Shown here in pieces: positions 48,601-59,871 of a stretch of DNA of 64,000 bases. The notes under the pieces are model-generated. The model searched no databases and was not told the DNA's origin. It was given only the letters and a program-made list of their open reading frames with translations. Where the stretch lies: assembly GCF_947623445.1 (NCBI RefSeq), contig NC_135244.1, positions 7,440,001 to 7,504,000 of the forward strand, in the 5' to 3' direction. Both the position numbers and the translations under genes were made by a program. The stretch is from Clavelina lepadiformis (taxonomy: Eukaryota; Chordata; Ascidiacea; Aplousobranchia; Clavelinidae). Every line of letters starts with the position of its first letter. The first letter of the stretch is position 1.

Positions 48601-50153
48601 AATAAAGTGATTTTCTATAAGTTATAAGTACAGTATATATACCCTATATAGGTGAATTAAGTAGCTAACTAGCATACAATAACCAATTTCTTGATTATTG
48701 TATTATTCAAAAATGCGAATCGGTAACCAATTTCTTATTGAGGCAGATTTTATTGAGTTTTTGGGATTTTTGCTTTTTGACTTGAAATAACAAGTCCAAC
48801 GTAATACATGCAACAAATGTCAATCAACAGAACAAAGCCAAACGGACAACGCCTCAAATCCTGGTATGTTTTGATGTGTAATTAACTTGCCAAAACTTAC
48901 TTTCCCAGCTAATAAAAAGTTGTCTAGGATACCATCAGCTGCTGATAGCGCTTATTAATTGTCGTTTTCTTCTCATCATTCACGAAATGACGTCATCATT
49001 TAGTTTTTGCATTGTGAGTGTGAAATTTAGTTGAATTCCTATATACATGCGGGAATTCGACACGTTGTATATACACACGTTTTCCTGACGTTTTTATAAG
49101 TTTTTTTTGCAAAAACCCTTTTTTTCAAATCAAATTGCTACTACGTTTTAAGGTATTTTTATTAGTTTAATACCAATAAAGTTAAGTTGGTACTTTATTT
49201 GTAATTTTTTACGTAGTTGCGGTGAAATTAATTACTGTTACTGCTGCTTACGCGGTCTCAAAACTACAAACGGATGACGAAGGTTAATATGCCTTATGTA
49301 ATACGGCTACAAAATACTACAGTTGCACTGTACAAACGTCAAGATATACGTTTGCCCTGTGGCAGTCGAAACATCAAAAAAAGCTTTTGGCAAGTAGACT
49401 CTTACATCACGTGCACGTGTTTAAGCCAATGCAAATTCAAGCCGGAGGATTTTAGCGCCATGCACGTATGCACATTTGTGTGAAGAAAACGAAATTACGA
49501 CACAATTAAGTGTGGCAGTGTGTGAGTATGAATTCGAGCCCGAGTCTAGCTCGAATATTTTTTCAAGCTTAAGCACGAACTCGACTCGAAAAGCCCGGTC
49601 ATTAACAACTTTGCCCAAACTCCAGCAGTACAAGAATGCTACAAGTTGAGACTAAAATATTTCAAATATCTTTGGAGGTTAGAAGCGTAATGAATGTTTG
49701 CTCTTTAATATTTTAAACGAGAAATCTCCAATTACGTATTTTCTATAAAGTTGTAATAGACCTTGCTTGTAGTAAATTAATGGGTTGGGATGACCGTGTG
49801 ACGTACTTGCCTGACATACGTTTCGTAATCACAAAACGATTTTTTAACGTAGAAAATCTACATTATATATCGTTGTTTTACATTGTTTTCTTGTTTGGCT
49901 ATAGATGCTGTGATTACTGAAAGCCAAGTAATGTATGAATTGGAAAAAGATATAACTGTGAAGGGTAAATCTCAACCTATAACGCCGTTTTATGATTGTA
50001 GCAAGTTCTTAAATTTTATTCAACACTAATCAAGCTTACAGTACACTCACCTTCTGTGCTATTCTCGGTTGACTGACACACAACTGTTGATATCAAGCTT
50101 CCGGCTAGAACGTTAAATCCGAAGACCAGCAAAGCGAACATGTTATCAGTCAT
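36696..50153 (-). CDS. Receptor gene 4: kringle-less paralog, two YWTD propellers, EGF, HYR, CCP, TM
   Basis: Core model of 932 codons to 36696. Exons in transcript order: 50153-50051 (signal peptide, MTDNMFALLVFGFNVLAGSL), 45588-45387, 44645-44415, 44269-44129, 43979-43853, 42049-41878 (propeller 1), 41262-41134 (EGF), 41052-40936, 40530-40378, 40223-40058, 39821-39685, 39494-39332, 39073-38904 (propeller 2), 38705-38586 (EGF), 38281-38165, 38044-37916 (HYR), 37802-37581 (CCP), 37232-37191 (short linker), 37001-36908 (TM: VIFGTIIGCTLLFAAVMFF), 36756-36696 (basic tail). The signal exon (phase 1) joins propeller 1 directly in frame; no kringle exons were found in the 4.5 kb between. If the last donor is not used, the frame stays open to a TGA at 36602-36600 (963 residues in all). 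Otherwise exons at 35429-34406 may follow. A mariner sits in the intron between 43853 and 42049. Confidence 0.87.
42243..43572 (-). mobile_element. Mariner-family DNA transposon
   Basis: A 1330-base element flanked by TA dinucleotides (42241-42242 and 43573-43574). The left end reads cgaggtgtaacaaaaaag and continues taatggg; the right end, on the other strand, reads cgagtaccaggagtacaaaa and continues aagtaacggg. The inverted ends match apart from a few extra bases on the right. Length, TA duplication and internal transposase motifs are typical of mariner. It lies antisense-neutral within an intron of gene 4, its transposase on the same strand as the gene. Confidence 0.85.
42309..43340 (-). 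pseudogene. Mariner transposase, frameshifted and catalytically dead
   Basis: Fragments in order on -: SRTRVFEWHKRFESGR with SGRSSTTKTDENI (helix-turn-helix and linker), LVPEILSEDQKQRRVNFCK, then ITGDETLVFQFDPETK (first catalytic Asp), WLLHHDNAPAR (second Asp), YSPAPCEFWLFPRLK, and a C-terminal FAKCFRGWQDRMQ. Frame changes occur near 43040, 42650 and 42435. In the third catalytic block the usual YSPDLAPCD has lost DL and its final Asp is Glu, so the DD34D triad is broken even apart from the frameshifts. Family assignment is firm from motif order. Confidence 0.88.
45589..50050. other. Long first intron of gene 4
   Basis: About 4.5 kb between the signal exon and the first propeller exon of gene 4. 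In the three kringle paralogs this interval holds the two kringle exons; here neither CQRW-type nor GTWCYT-type coding sequence was found on the coding strand. A possible diverged repeat lies near 46240-46335 and another near 49500-49600. Confidence 0.55.
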
Positions 50154-52333
50154 GGCATTCAACTTTGAAATATTATAATGTAGGCTACAATGCATGAACA
50201 ATTATACCGGTTTAACTGAGGTATCAGTTAACAACAACAAACAAACAAATAAACTCTCTACAGACACATTTTTACTTGAAATTTTAATCGCATTGTTAGC
50301 GTGTAAGTGATATATTGTACATGTTTGGAGAGTTGGCCCAATTCTTCATTGGGTTTACTCTAAGACTGACCTGTACAAACCCAAATGCAAAACTAATAAC
50401 TAATGTAGGCTATAATTTGCATGCCGAAAAACAAATAAATTGAGCTATATTTTTTGTTACCTTTCGTGCGAATATTTCACTTTCAAGTGCATTTAGATTT
50501 ATACGCCAATAACGATCGACTTGTACATTAAACCTGAGTAACCAAATAGATGTAGACCGATATTGCCGTTTCGCCAACATTCTTCCAATTAGAAAAAGTG
50601 TAAAGACATACATACCGAATTTTTGACAACTTTGTTAAACTAAGGAAATCTAATGCTTCCGTTAAATCAGTTGAAACGTTTCGGTCAGAACGAGACGAGG
50701 CGTTTTTTATGTTCCACACTTCTTACGAACGCCTTTCTCTCGCGTTTGTTAAAACAATGTTTGATTTCCTGATTTAATGCAGAAACTTTATACTTTCAGA
50801 AAATAATTCAAATCACAAGGTCGAAGCACAAAATACACTGCTGGCATAGGCTAACTAGCTCAGCATGCAAAAAACTAACAGGGTATATGCTGAGCTGTGC
50901 TCCTCAGCGAATAGCGTAGATCCTAGTGTCGCTCACCATTTTATATCTTGACGAAACACGTAATTAATAACAGCAAATAACTACATGTAACTGTTTTTCC
51001 TAGAACAACTTATCAGTCCTCAGCCGTCGGCACAAGACAATGCTGTGGGCTAGCGAAGTCGGTTTTAATTCATTTGTGCGTTATCGCTACCCTTTTACCT
51101 GGACTTTTATTTAAACCTCTCGGAAGTTCATCACTTTATTTCAATTACAAGTTTTTTATCAAATTGATATAACGTTGATTTTTTCAATATTACTTTGCTG
51201 TCGAAGTCTGTGGTACTGTTGGTGTTTTTGCCATCTTTTTATTTATGGCATTTGCATTTACGCATGATGTTTGTTCGTGAATTGCTGTATGAAAAATTTA
51301 TATGATATAGAAGAATAGATGAATGTAATAGAAAACCACGTATAGAAGTCCCCAGATAAATAAAAGCATATAATTAAGTGTGAGGATTTGTTGGATCGAT
51401 GCCACACATAATTAACGTCAAGATAATTAAAATCAGCTCTAAATTTGCTGACTATAAAATTTCTAAATTTAGACCTTTAAATCTGCTTTATCTTTAGAAT
51501 TCTAGGTCAAAAGCATGCAGAATAAAATTACTACAGAGCAAAAACCGATGCTAGAAAAAGGTTTTAAAAGTATAGTCTCTGTAATCACTCAGTCGCCCAA
51601 ATAAGTTAGACCCCTTATTCACTCAAATTTCATGAAACACGAGCTTGTGAGGATTGTAAAATGTTAAAGACCAAAATACATACAAAATGCGTTGATCAAA
51701 AATATCTGCAAATATTTCCTGCTGGGTTATCAGAGCATCTCCCCGCACTCGCACGAAACAGTTTACTCAGTCTTGGTGTAAAGACCCTCATGTCACATCG
51801 CAACAAACATGTTGAAGTGCAAGTGACCGAGTTGCAGAATAAGCCAAGAAAGTTTCATCTGATGCGTATACAGTTTTAGTGAAACAACTGGGTAGCTGCA
51901 TATATTAAAGATTTTCGTGTTTGCGATGTTCACGAATTTTGTTTCAAGTTCTTTCAAGCCTAATAACCAGCTATGTCCTGCATAGCCCATGCTTTATATG
52001 ATTAAAATATACCTTCTTACATTTCGATGGAGTTACAAAACCGCATTGGATTGAAGCAAATGCAGTGCAGTACAACAGATGGTGTTTTCCACTCCAGCAA
52101 TGTTTTGGTAAAGCAAAAAGTTTTGTATGCAGCATTGTGCAAACAGAAAGCAAAACGCGACAGTTCGCAGATTATTATAAGAAGATATACTTATAGAAGA
52201 TATAAATAGTTTGTACAAAATTAATAACCCAGTTTTACAAAGTATTTTAATAACATTGTGGGATTTTATCAGATGGAGTTTATCAAATCTAAATGATATG
52301 TAGTAAAACCATATTAAGGTAATGCCTCTGTTT
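50154..52333. other. Upstream region of gene 4
   Basis: Presumably contains the gene 4 promoter. AT-rich, with no exon, RNA gene or definable repeat recognised. Confidence 0.4.
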
Positions 52334-52515
52334 CAGAGGTTTCCAACCTTTTTTGATGGCAGTACCCTTTTTGTTTCATTGTAACATTGTTGGCACCCTT
52401 ACAATACTATAAGAAAACCTTTCGAATGCAAACAAGTCAAGAAAAAAGTTAACCTTGTACTCTATAAAATCTAGCCTTTTATCCCTTGCCGGTTCGAGTA
52501 CCCACGGTTGGAAAC
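52334..52515. mobile_element. Degenerate hAT-like MITE
   Basis: The left part, cagaggtttccaaccttttt, and the right part, ggttggaaac, form an imperfect inverted repeat of the kind found at hAT ends, with gagtaccc/gtaccc motifs just inside both ends. The last few bases of the right end have decayed and no target duplication is visible. Confidence 0.35.
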
Positions 52516-53889
52516 ATTTTATACTCTCTATATAGATTACCTGATTACACGGAAACATTTGAAAATTTATTGAATCCAAGCAAAACCTAGTGCAATGCGG
52601 CTCTTACCAAAATGCCCGGATTTGGTTTTTGTAACGACATGAAAGCGTGATTATGAGACTTTGCGACGCGTCAGTGCGTGTTGTGTGGTTAAAAGAATGT
52701 CAGATAACGACCATTGACCAGTGGTTAGGCCTGTTTTATAGGCAAATTCGTTACAGTATTGCTTGTACATCGTGCCACCAGTCACGTAACACCTTTCCAT
52801 TGCCAAATTTGCTACTGGTCATGTATTATTCACTTTGGAAACGTGTATTGGTTGTTTCGTAAATTATATATCTTGACACACCGCATGCAGCAATAAAAAT
52901 GATATACGATATTAACAAAAGATTTTATAACGATAAATGAAAATGTAAAGTTTGTTTTTGTTTGTTTACATTTACGCCAAACAATTAAATATTATTAGCA
53001 TTGTCATTTAATGATCGTTTGCGTTATCGGCATCATCATAGAATACGCGTGTATTCATTAAATTCCCAAAAATGGCAAATTTATTTACCTTAGCTGATGA
53101 ATAGAGTATAATCTTTCACATATTGTGCTAAACTTTCTCTTCTGAATCACATCATTTAACTACAAATAAAATTAAAGCCGCAAAAAATTACTTGCAGAAT
53201 AAGCAAGTACTAATAAAATATGTGCAGTGTTTTTTTCCTTTTCGCGCACACTTACTAAAAAATTAATAGCTAAAAATTTATTCAATACAGTACTTAAAAA
53301 TGTATTGCTCGTAGGAAGTTTTTAGTACGTGATAAGTAGGTTAATTATGGGTCCCAAGTAATTATAATGTACATTGTTTAGAAAAACATGGCATTATAAA
53401 AAACATTCTTTTGATTTTGAATCTTCAAAAGGAAGAAAAAAATTTACATCATCAAAAACAGGACTTAGTGATGTCAAACGCTTTTTATGAAAATTCTATA
53501 CACGTATTAGATAACTACCCACAATTTTTCTCAGTATCGTAATTAGTGATACATATAATTTCTTGTCGTAGCTCTTGAAGATATGGAAAAACAAAGATTA
53601 CGATTTTAATTTTGGTACTTTTTACAATATAGTTAGTAAGGTTCAAAAAAATTCCACGACCGGTGCAAACAAAATTTTTCGAAAGCACAAGCATGTGCTA
53701 TTTTATAAGCTTAAAACTGTCGTATATAATGATGTTATAAATTAGAAATAATTAAACCTGGTTGAACATTGTTAGAAATATATCTAAGATCAAATTAAAA
53801 TATACCAGTTAGTAGATCCGCGAACTTATTATGCTGTTAATGGTTGCTTTTCTTAATAAATGTTTCAATTTTTCAATTTTCAATTTCAA
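52516..53889. other. Unassigned AT-rich DNA
   Basis: No gene, RNA or repeat was recognised in this stretch. Confidence 0.4.
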
Positions 53890-54330
53890 TATAAAATTTA
53901 TTGCACTAAACAATACGATCTTGGAATATTTAGCATCTGTAAAGGAAGTGCGCACATTCAAGCGCCGAAATCATGTCCAGTCACGAAGAGCGAAAGGTTT
54001 ACGTCACGCATATGAATAGGAATGTTCTGAACATATTAATTTCTCATAACCTAACCTTGCTTGACGTAAACGCGGACCTAATTATGTAAAACTTAAAAAC
54101 GCCGCCTTGTCGTGGAAGCCTTTAATTATGCATTTCGAAACCTCAAAAAGCAAAATTTTGAAACTGTGGTAACATAGTTCACGTACACAATCCAACTTCA
54201 CCCAAATATTTAGCAAATGTGAGTAATTCTACTTTATTGAAGCCGCAAAAGTTGTCTGAAAATTACACATTCACGGATTTTTTAACGAAAAGAATAGAAA
54301 AATCTGAAGCTTGGACGTCTAAAGGTTATA
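53890..54330 (+). repeat. Left arm of a diverged inverted duplication
   Basis: This segment aligns, base by base with few gaps, to the reverse complement of about 56410-55975. Shared strings include gaagagcraaagrtttay, aacctaaccttg, ttgacgtaaacgcggrcctaatta and tttagcaaaygtg. Identity looks roughly two-thirds and runs into the open frame at 54219-54491. The spacer is about 1.6 kb. It may be an old inverted gene-fragment duplication or a large foldback element; no terminal repeats or target duplication were fixed. Confidence 0.55.
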
Positions 54331-54491
54331 ATTATTACCTATTGATTGGTCTATTGATTGGTGTCGGCAAAAGGGCTTTGGATGCTGCCAGAAAAAAAAG
54401 TCTAGCCAATACATTTAATTTGCAAAGATTTTTGATGGTTGGATTTTTAATTTGTCTTTTTGTATGGTCTTTCCAACGTTTTTCATTCTGA
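54219..54491 (+). CDS. Possible terminal exon of an unknown membrane protein
   Basis: The frame has no ATG at its start (it opens at GTG), and an acceptor-like aaatatttag precedes it at about 54212, so it would be a 3' exon or a relic. The 90 codons begin SNSTLLKPQKLSENYTF and contain two hydrophobic stretches, YYLLIGLLIGVGK and FLMVGFLICLFVWSF, separated by a basic segment, then end in a stop. No family was recognised. The homologous sequence in the right arm is not open. Could be a real exon or a fragment of a repeat. Confidence 0.3.
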   Translation: MSNSTLLKPQKLSENYTFTDFLTKRIEKSEAWTSKGYNYYLLIGLLIGVGKRALDAARKKSLANTFNLQRFLMVGFLICLFVWSFQRFSF

Positions 54492-55974
54492 CGCTTTGGC
54501 CACTACACCACTCTTAACATTATCTACTAATATACTGTGCAATGCCATTTATGCCTGTTGATAACATTTTCCAAGAGATTTGCTTTGTACTAAATCACAA
54601 CAAGAAAATAAAAAGATGCAAAGCGATATTTTGATGAGACCATCACCCAAATTGTGTATTAGATAAACTTTAAAAAAGATATATAAAGAAAATTACACTT
54701 GCAAAAAAATACTTAAAAAAATTTCTTCCAATGCAGTTATACTTGTATTAAATGTAAAATAATTTTACTACATAGCTTCAAACGTCTCTCACGCTCCCAA
54801 ATATTTGTATGAAACAGAATGTGTAAAAAAGCAGTAAGTTCTTTCTGAAAAGGTAACTTTGTGCATTCATGTTATGTTTCGTAATGTGGTTTTCTTATCA
54901 TGATAGTTTTTTTACCATGTCTTCTTGACCTTAATACCTTATTACTCATACGAATATTATATTCTTTGTGGCCGAAAACAGACAACATAACTAGATAAAG
55001 AAATTAAGCACTTGCACAAGTATTTATATACACTACCCCGAAAAGTAGTCGTGGAAATGACAATACAATTATGTATTGTAATAAAGATTTAAAAAAATGT
55101 TAAATACTATGTGAAACTTATTAAGTAGAGGTATTTTGTATTTAATTTGTGTTTTTCGTTTATTTCTCAGACTTCCTTCGGAAAGGAGAATTGATTCAAA
55201 AAAATTTATGACTTGTTTTACTGTTGCTATACTTGTTTTTCTTTAGAATTGTTAACTTAAAATCACTAGCGTTCTCCTTATGTTTTTTTTTCTGTATAGT
55301 TTACCGTATATAATTTATAATATACATACAGCAGTTTGTGCATGGTAGGTTTACTACACAGATATTGTATACACATGGTTAACTTAGCATTTGTTTAATA
55401 CACGTTACCTCAAATAACACTATTAATCTTTTATACTTTACATCTTGTGAGTTTTCTATGCAGTAAATCGCCAGTAAAAAAAAACAAGTTTTAACTTGGC
55501 CATATACAAATACAATACTTAAATTGGAATAAATCTACAGTACTAAAGATATAAATATAGCAAGGCAAACGTCAACATTCAACTACCACCACGATATTTC
55601 ATTAATATTCAGTTTTATTACATTTCATTACACGATATTCAGTTCTAATACATTGAATATATTTTTAACGAATTTCGATAATAATTGAGCGGAATGGGAA
55701 TCTATGGCTACAACTTTTAAACAATATCTAGTTGGTCTCTTGGTAGTTGGGTATCATGTTAAAAAAGCTTCCATGAAAAATGAAATCGCAGTTCAAAGAC
55801 AAAAACGACTCGTTGTAAATGTCGTTTCAACGTCGAAAAGTGTTTTCAGAATACTCACGAAACTTTCACAACTATCGAAATAGTTTGAACTATAGTGAAT
55901 TATCTTCTGTGGCGGTTTAATAAATTTGCGAAAGGCAATTGTGTTCTAGAATTGCGATTATTTTGATATGCAAT
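54492..55974. other. Spacer of the inverted duplication
   Basis: AT-rich DNA between the two arms, without recognisable coding sequence. Confidence 0.4.
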
Positions 55975-56410
55975 GGATATATACTACATTTAAAGTTGAG
56001 CTAAGACCGTACTTTACGTTTTTTAAACAGTTAAACACTTTTAGAGAATTTTTGCAGCTTAAACAAATAGTAGTATTGCGCACGTTTGCTAAAAGTCCAA
56101 CAGTTCAGCCATTTCGCTCGTGATTTTCGTACCGCGGGCCTAAGGTACCGTGTGAGGTTTCCAGATGAATAATTAATAAAATATCTGTGCCAAAAGGTGG
56201 CATTTTTCAGGCTCCACGTGTAATTAGGCCCGCGTTTACGTCAAGTCAAGGTTAGGTTGGGAAATTAACATGTCGAAAACACTCATAATATCAATATGCT
56301 TGAGATAAATCTTTTGCTCTTCATAAATCAACATATTTGTATAGCTTTGAAGTACACACTTCCCTAAGAGGTGCCAAATATCATTTGATGCGCTTGGTAT
56401 AAACCTTGTA
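55975..56410 (-). repeat. Right arm of a diverged inverted duplication
   Basis: Reverse complement of this segment matches 53890-54330 as described for the left arm. On - it holds a short open frame (56442-56236) that is not preserved in the left arm, and the counterpart of the left arm's membrane-like frame is interrupted. The lack of shared open frames argues that neither arm is under coding constraint over its whole length. Confidence 0.55.
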
Positions 56411-59400
56411 TTTGGATTATGTACATATATATATTTGAACATATAAGCTTATAAGGAAAAGGTTTATTGATGCACCTTTATGATAATGTGACGAAATGAG
56501 GTGGCTTGAATCTACTCAATTTCACTGCACAGACGTCTAAATTAAAAGCTACTATAAGTATAACTTTCTTTGATATAAGCAAAGAAGCAAATATTTAGAT
56601 AAGTTTCGTTAATGTAAGAACACGGTACCAGAAACTAAGCCATCTTTTATTTAACTTACAGAGAGTTATTTAAGATTACTTCACTTTATTGTAAGAGAGA
56701 AGATAGGAATATTAAGTGCCATTGAATGAAATGACAACAATAAAATCAAGACTCAATAAAAGTTAAGTTTAAATATCATGTGATGTAATTATCCATAAGT
56801 GTGAAAAACTTTCATTAAGGACAGGTCATGATTTCTTGTTTCTATATAATAATTTGTACAACAAAAACAAATACATGCACTTAAAAAATTGCCTAATTAA
56901 TGTGATTCGTAAAGCAATTTTTGCAATTACTTCATTAATTTTTTTTTTGGAAAATGTTTTAAACGTTATATACAGACTATGAAGTAAATACCAATCAGGT
57001 AAAGGCTCTTGTTGACGTATCTATATTAGGCAATACATGTCACAGACTTTAATGCTTTTTTGGTATGAACTTATATAGCTGCAGGTTTTGATTCCATTTC
57101 CGATGGTGCAATTGGAAGTAAAGTAATGTTTATAAAACTTATGGCATCTAAACAACTGATCAATCAGCTCGTGTTTAACCATGAAAGTTATAAATCCAAG
57201 CAATGTTAAACCAATGAAAAAACATAGGTCCTATATATGTTTAATATGCAAATAAAATATGTTGTTTCAGTATATACCGGCGAATCTTGGCAAAAATATG
57301 ATAATTAAACATTGTTTTTCTTACTTGTATTGTGATAGTGAATAGCAATTTTAATTTTATTTTGTTATGGCTTTTACGTTTTGTCAGAAATATCCAGCTA
57401 ATGAAAGTAACATACGCAACGTGTTCAATATTGTCAGTTCAGCTTTGCTAGTTTACTTAAGCCAGGTTACTAAAATTTCAAGCGATACCGTTAAAAATGT
57501 ATATCTACAGGCCGTGCACTTTACATTTACGGGATTATACAATGTTGCTCTCCGAAAAATTACAGGGTTGGTTACATGACCCACATTTCAACAATGAATC
57601 AAAATGCGGACGTGATCTGAAACACGATAAGAAACTTAGCCTACGTATGTCCGGGCCTTCTACCGGTCATTAATCAGCATTCTTTCAACCATAAAACGCA
57701 CACCGACATGGAGTCGTAATCCCACAATTAAGCTTTTGCGAAAGTCCAAAAAGTAATTACGGGTTTTTGATATAGAAGACCACGTATAGCAACAACAAGA
57801 TACTTAGAATAAATTACGCGTTATGTGATTAATATTGAATGCACAGTATCATTTAGTTGCTGGCAATCAAGCAAACAAAGAATAAAGTATAATGTTAGTT
57901 TGTTTAAAAATAAAATCACTTGTATCAAGTGTATATAGTTTCGTATCAATTCTAGGATTTCCTTTTTTTGCGAGCAAAACATGGATTTACTGCAAAACAC
58001 TGGCGGGTTTATGATCCCCTGAGGCCAAACCCATTGCAATTCGAAAGATTTTGTAATTATTTTACTCAGAGCTCCAGGGAATTAACGAAATTAAGCGTCA
58101 ACATATTTGGTGATTTATTTATGTGTGGCCTACAGAAAGTAAGCGAACAACAGAAATAATCACGTTCGGGAAATTCCCACCGGTAACCTTAAACTTTAAC
58201 AAACTTAACGTAAAGTATGTTATCCGCAATCCTTCTCTTTCCCTTCCAGATTACTCCACAACCTTAAACCCTTATAAACCGCACTTGACCGAACTTTGAT
58301 GTCAACTCGGCGTTTTAGAAGTCTGCAGATTTTAAGCTAACGTTTGTTGTGGCTTGGTTAATTATATGTAGTTTTATAGCAAATCCTTCGCCTGTAGCCA
58401 GATGAAACTACGGTTTTCCACGTACCTTACATAAGCCCTTTTGAAAAACCAGTTTAAAGAGAATGCGTTTACAGTCTCCACAAATGTAGAAACTAATCAT
58501 ATTCACAAATTACGTTTTGCTATGTTTATTATGCTATGACTAGAAATGTAGTCAAACTATATTTAATCATGGCTATGTAGAAATTTATACAGTTGGTATT
58601 TATATATTCATACAGGAAAATTATATTTTCAATTTTTCACACTTGCGCATTGCGGAAAAAGTAAACGTAGGTAATATTTACAAAATTCCAAACGAAGCTG
58701 TTTTTCTGAAATGTTCCTAAAATCATCACTTCATCAGCTTCGTAAAACAATATCGTATTAAAATTAAAGGTTATAATAAACTTGACAGGAAACTTAAAAT
58801 TGAAAAAAAGACGAATTTCCCAAAAGCTAAATTGAAGAGGATGCCGCTATACCACAGGAGTCAAACAACTGTCACAACCATTAAATATCGAGTTCTTTGC
58901 CAAGACCTGTAGTGCCGAGGGCTGAAAACATTACCTTATTCTCCGAAAAAAATGGAAGTAGTTATTAGTTACTGTCAATTGCGATTATACCTATGAAAAA
59001 AGGAACAAAGACTCGGTGATTCTAGAATTTACGCAGAAGGGTTCCATGACATGTATAAGTTAAAAGTAACATGTCAAATTTGGCTTACTTTGTGTTACTA
59101 GTAAAGTGGTAGCCAAGAATAGTAAACTGTCTTATGCTTCTGAGACATGTATTACAAAGCAGTCTGTAAAAAAATACAAGAAAGAAAAATGAGAGAGTGG
59201 CTAGTACAAGGATTTCGAAAAACAGAGCACGCTCACGTGGCTGTTGCCAAACTGTTTCAGTTCTTATCAGGGTAACGTTTGGTAAGGAACAACAATATGT
59301 TGAACTTAACCATAGATAAGTACGTGTATCTGTGATAGGGTTTGTTTTGTAACAACAACACGATATCTGGAGAGAACAGTCATGTAGCCTATATGGTAAA

Positions 59401-59771
59401 GGTTACAAACTATGGAGAGAAAAATGCAAATACTACATCTGCACAGTATTTATACCACTTATCGACTCGGCATATACGTGTTTGTAATGGCGTGAGCTCG
59501 GAAAAGGCTTTAATCAAAATATTTGGTCTGCAACATGCATATTAGTTAATTGCTTCCGCAAATGGTCTAGCTAACAGAACAACATAAATTGGATATCGAT
59601 CAGGATCAGGTAGCGAAGCAGCAACGACGCAGTAATTAAGCATGCAAAGATTCTTTTCTAGTTTTATTTATTTGTTTTTACGGTTAATTCGTTCTCTGCT
59701 TTACTTTACTTTAATGCACTGGTATCATTTGTTTTAGATAAATATTACAGCAGTTCAAAAAGTCGAATGTC
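56411..59771. other. Gene-poor AT-rich DNA
   Basis: No supported gene. An isolated 70-codon frame at 57367-57579 on + (MAFTFCQKYPANESN...) has no recognisable family motif and no clear splice context. The end of this stretch may contain the promoter for the signal exon at 59772. Confidence 0.4.
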
Positions 59772-59871
59772 ATGGTGTGTGAAAACTTATGTTTGCTTGT
59801 CTATGGCTTTATTGTTTTCACTGGAACCTCGTCAGCAGCTTTGGGTAATCCAACGTCAACGGAAGATGAAG
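59772..59871 (+). CDS. Orphan signal-peptide exon, possible fifth receptor gene
   Basis: An ATG opens MVCENLCLLVYGFIVFTG, then SSAALG and a Thr/Glu-rich stretch ending in a phase-1 donor g|gtaggt. Size (100 bases against 97 in gene 2 and 103 in gene 4), hydrophobic core and splice phase match the signal exons of the receptor family, including the acidic, Thr-containing end just before the donor. No kringle or propeller exon follows before the window ends, so the rest of the gene, if real, lies beyond 64000, as gene 4 with its 4.5 kb first intron makes plausible. Any secreted protein could share these features. Confidence 0.5.

Noticed and set aside
48920..48950. An 11-base match on - to the end of the gene 3 kringle exon (cagctgatggt)
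   Set aside because: The sequence on both sides does not match and there is no CQRW or NYC.
57367..57579. 70-codon open frame on + considered as a gene
   Set aside because: No family motif, no signal peptide and no clear splice sites; open frames of this length are common in this AT-rich window.
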